From Piscinibacter gummiphilus (GTDB taxonomy: Bacteria > Pseudomonadota > Gammaproteobacteria > Burkholderiales > Burkholderiaceae_C), in NCBI RefSeq assembly GCF_032681285.1, contig NZ_CP136336.1, positions 3,335,001 to 3,399,000 on the forward strand: a stretch of DNA of 64,000 nt, read 5' to 3'. The notes beneath the pieces are model-generated. The model ran no database searches. It was not told the DNA's origin and was given only the letters and a program-made list of their open reading frames with translations. Made by a program: the position numbers and the translations under genes. How positions within the stretch are numbered: position 1 is the stretch's first letter; every line of letters begins with the position of its first letter. Shown here piece by piece: positions 60,642-64,000 of this stretch.

Positions 60642-61778
60642 ATGTCCGCACTGCCTGCCGCTACACCTGCTTCCCTGCTCAAGACCCCGCTGCACGCGCT
60701 GCACCTGGAGCTGGGTGCCAAGATGGTCCCGTTCGCCGGCTACGAGATGCCGGTCAACTACCCCGGCGGCATCATTGCCGAGCACAAGCAGTGCCGCGAG
60801 TCGGCGGCACTCTTCGACGTGTCGCACATGGGCCAGCTCCGCCTCATCGGCGACGACGCGGCCCGTGCGCTCGAATCGCTGGTGCCGGTCGACGTGGTCG
60901 ACCTGGCCGTGGGCAAGCAGCGCTACGCCTTCTTCACCAATGCGAGCGGCGGCATCCTCGACGACCTGATGATCACGCGCCGCGAGGGCGACCTCTTCGT
61001 CGTCGTCAACGCGGCCTGCAAGGACGCCGACACGCGCCATCTCGTCACCCACATCGGCCACCGCTGCACCGTGCAGCCGCTGCCTGACCGCGCGCTGCTG
61101 GCGCTGCAAGGCCCGAAGGCGGTGACGGCCCTGCGCAAGCTCAACCCCGAGGTGGCCCAACTCACCTTCATGACCGGCATGGCCGCGCACATCGCGGGTG
61201 CCGACTGTTTCGTCACCCGCTCCGGCTACACGGGTGAAGACGGCTTCGAGATCTCGGTGCCGGCCGACCGTGCCGTGGCGCTGGCGCGTGCCCTGCTCGC
61301 GCTGCACGAAGTGAAGCCGGCCGGCCTTGGCGCGCGTGACACGCTGCGCCTGGAGGCGGGCCTGTGTCTTTACGGTCATGACATCAACGCGACCACGACG
61401 CCGGTGGAGGCGGGTCTCACCTGGGCCATCCAGAAGGTGCGCCGCCCCGGTGGCGCCCGCGCTGGCGGCTACCCGGGCGCAAGCGTCATCGAGTCGCAAC
61501 TCGCCACCGGCGCACCGATCAAGCGTGCGGGCCTGCTGGGCCTGGAGCGTGTGCCGGTGCGCGAAGGTGCCGTCATCGTCGACGCCAAGGGCCACAAGCT
61601 CGGCCACGTGACGAGCGGCACGCTCTCACCCACCGTCAACCAGCCCATCGCGATGGCCTACCTCGCGGCCAACCACGCGCTGGCGCACCACGAGGTGTAT
61701 GCCGAGGTGCGGGGCAAACGCCAACCCATGCGCGTGTGCCCCATGCCGTTTACGCCGCACCGCTATCACCGTGGGTGA
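60642..61778 (+). CDS. gcvT: glycine cleavage system T protein (aminomethyltransferase)
   Basis: Releases ammonia from the aminomethyl-lipoyl H protein and transfers the one-carbon unit to tetrahydrofolate. The 378-residue protein begins MSALPAATPASLLKTPLHALH, with family segments FDVSHMGQLRL, YTGEDGFEISV and GLGARDTLRLEAGLCLYGHDI (catalytic Asp region). I chose the ATG at 60642, preceded by GGAG at suitable spacing; ATG 60624 and TTG 60612 are in-frame alternatives. It is the first gene after the glycine riboswitch. Confidence 0.96.
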   Translation: MSALPAATPASLLKTPLHALHLELGAKMVPFAGYEMPVNYPGGIIAEHKQCRESAALFDVSHMGQLRLIGDDAARALESLVPVDVVDLAVGKQRYAFFTNASGGILDDLMITRREGDLFVVVNAACKDADTRHLVTHIGHRCTVQPLPDRALLALQGPKAVTALRKLNPEVAQLTFMTGMAAHIAGADCFVTRSGYTGEDGFEISVPADRAVALARALLALHEVKPAGLGARDTLRLEAGLCLYGHDINATTTPVEAGLTWAIQKVRRPGGARAGGYPGASVIESQLATGAPIKRAGLLGLERVPVREGAVIVDAKGHKLGHVTSGTLSPTVNQPIAMAYLAANHALAHHEVYAEVRGKRQPMRVCPMPFTPHRYHRG

Positions 61779-61832
61779 TCAACGCCCCCGCGGCTGACGC
61801 CAGATTTCCCGAACACAACCAGGAGCCTTCCC

Positions 61833-62207
61833 ATGACGACCATGTACACCCCCGACCACGAGTGGATCAACATCGAAGACCACGAGGCCGCCACCGTGGG
61901 CATCACGCTGCACGCGCAGGACGCGCTGGGCGACGTGGTCTTCGTCGATCTGCCCGAAGTGGGCCGCACCTTCAAGAAGGGCGAGGTGTCGGGCGTCGTC
62001 GAATCGGTCAAGGCGGCGGCCGACATCTACATGCCCGTCAGCGGCGAGATCGTGGAAGTCAACGAAGCCCTGCGTGCCGACCCGTCGCTCGCCAACAGCG
62101 ACCCGCTGGGCAATGGCTGGTTCTTCAAGGTGAAGGTGAGCGACATGGCCGAGTTCGAAGGCCTGCTCGACGCGCCGGCCTACGACGCGCTCGTCAAGAA
62201 CGCCTGA
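61833..62207 (+). CDS. gcvH: glycine cleavage system H protein
   Basis: The lipoyl-carrying shuttle of the glycine cleavage system. The 124-residue protein has the lipoylation site Lys60 in SGVVESVKAAADIYMP and the typical YTPDHEWI start region. AGGAG precedes the ATG. It lies 54 bases after gcvT and 42 before gcvP. Confidence 0.98.
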   Translation: MTTMYTPDHEWINIEDHEAATVGITLHAQDALGDVVFVDLPEVGRTFKKGEVSGVVESVKAAADIYMPVSGEIVEVNEALRADPSLANSDPLGNGWFFKVKVSDMAEFEGLLDAPAYDALVKNA

Positions 62208-62249
62208 TCTCGAGTCTTGCCTGCCCGCCCTGCTCTCGCTGGAAATGAA

Positions 62250-64000
<1,751 letters not shown>

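Overview
The window is a stretch of core chromosome from a high-GC betaproteobacterium. Gene content and order (carAB-greA-DUF4149-yhbY/rlmE-ftsH-folP-glmM-pst/pho, surE-pcm-nlpD-rpoS, earP next to efp) point to Burkholderiales, probably a relative of the Rubrivivax/Leptothrix/Comamonadaceae lineages. This placement is inference from protein sequence and synteny; no rRNA is present. Coding density is very high, no gene-free gap exceeds 300 bases, and I see no prophage, insertion sequence, integrase, CRISPR array or antiphage island.

Layout. 1-6.7 kb: an AddAB-like recombination helicase/nuclease pair (the first truncated by the window edge), trxA, rho, and zinc-independent ribosomal protein L31. 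6.8-15.2 kb: a GT-C-like membrane protein, then the complete phosphate regulon operon pstS-pstC-pstA-pstB-phoU-phoB-phoR on the minus strand, with a clear Pho box. 15.2-26.2 kb: glmM, folP, ftsH (heat-shock-type promoter), rlmE, divergent yhbY, a DUF4149 membrane protein, greA and carAB. 26.5-28.2 kb: bfr, bfd (Fur-box candidate) and a BAX-inhibitor-like membrane protein. 28.2-33.1 kb: rlmD and the coupled surE-pcm-nlpD-rpoS cluster. 33.2-37.4 kb: a quinone oxidoreductase-like MDR and a NarL/NarX-type two-component pair. 37.4-42.3 kb: tRNA-His, ppiD, tRNA-Val, hup, an EamA transporter, pgsA and a TonB-C-like lipoprotein. 42.3-50.3 kb: uvrC, earP, efp, a DUF3445 protein coupled to mnmC, an alpha/beta hydrolase and a 58-residue lysine-rich protein. 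50.3-58.5 kb: rpiA, pyrD, scoAB with a divergent PAS-LuxR regulator, and an SDR-yceH-thioesterase-histidine kinase operon. 58.6-64 kb: electron-transfer flavoprotein:ubiquinone oxidoreductase, then a tandem glycine riboswitch controlling gcvT-gcvH-gcvP (gcvP cut by the window end).

How the parts work together. PstSCAB imports phosphate and signals through PhoU/PhoR to PhoB. CarAB makes carbamoyl phosphate for pyrimidines (pyrD is also here) and arginine. EarP glycosylates EF-P on the Arg visible at position 32. Bfr stores iron and Bfd helps release it. The gcv operon degrades glycine and is sensed directly by RNA.

I did not find a convincing novel multi-gene system. The observations most worth following are regulatory: several genes whose -10 hexamer sits only 6-9 bases before the start codon (probable leaderless mRNAs); a triple TACGTA operator between scoAB and a PAS-LuxR regulator; an orphan-looking periplasmic-sensing histidine kinase at the end of a metabolic operon; a palindrome at the etf-QO promoter; and a bacterioferritin with Thr in place of the canonical ferroxidase ligand Glu127.
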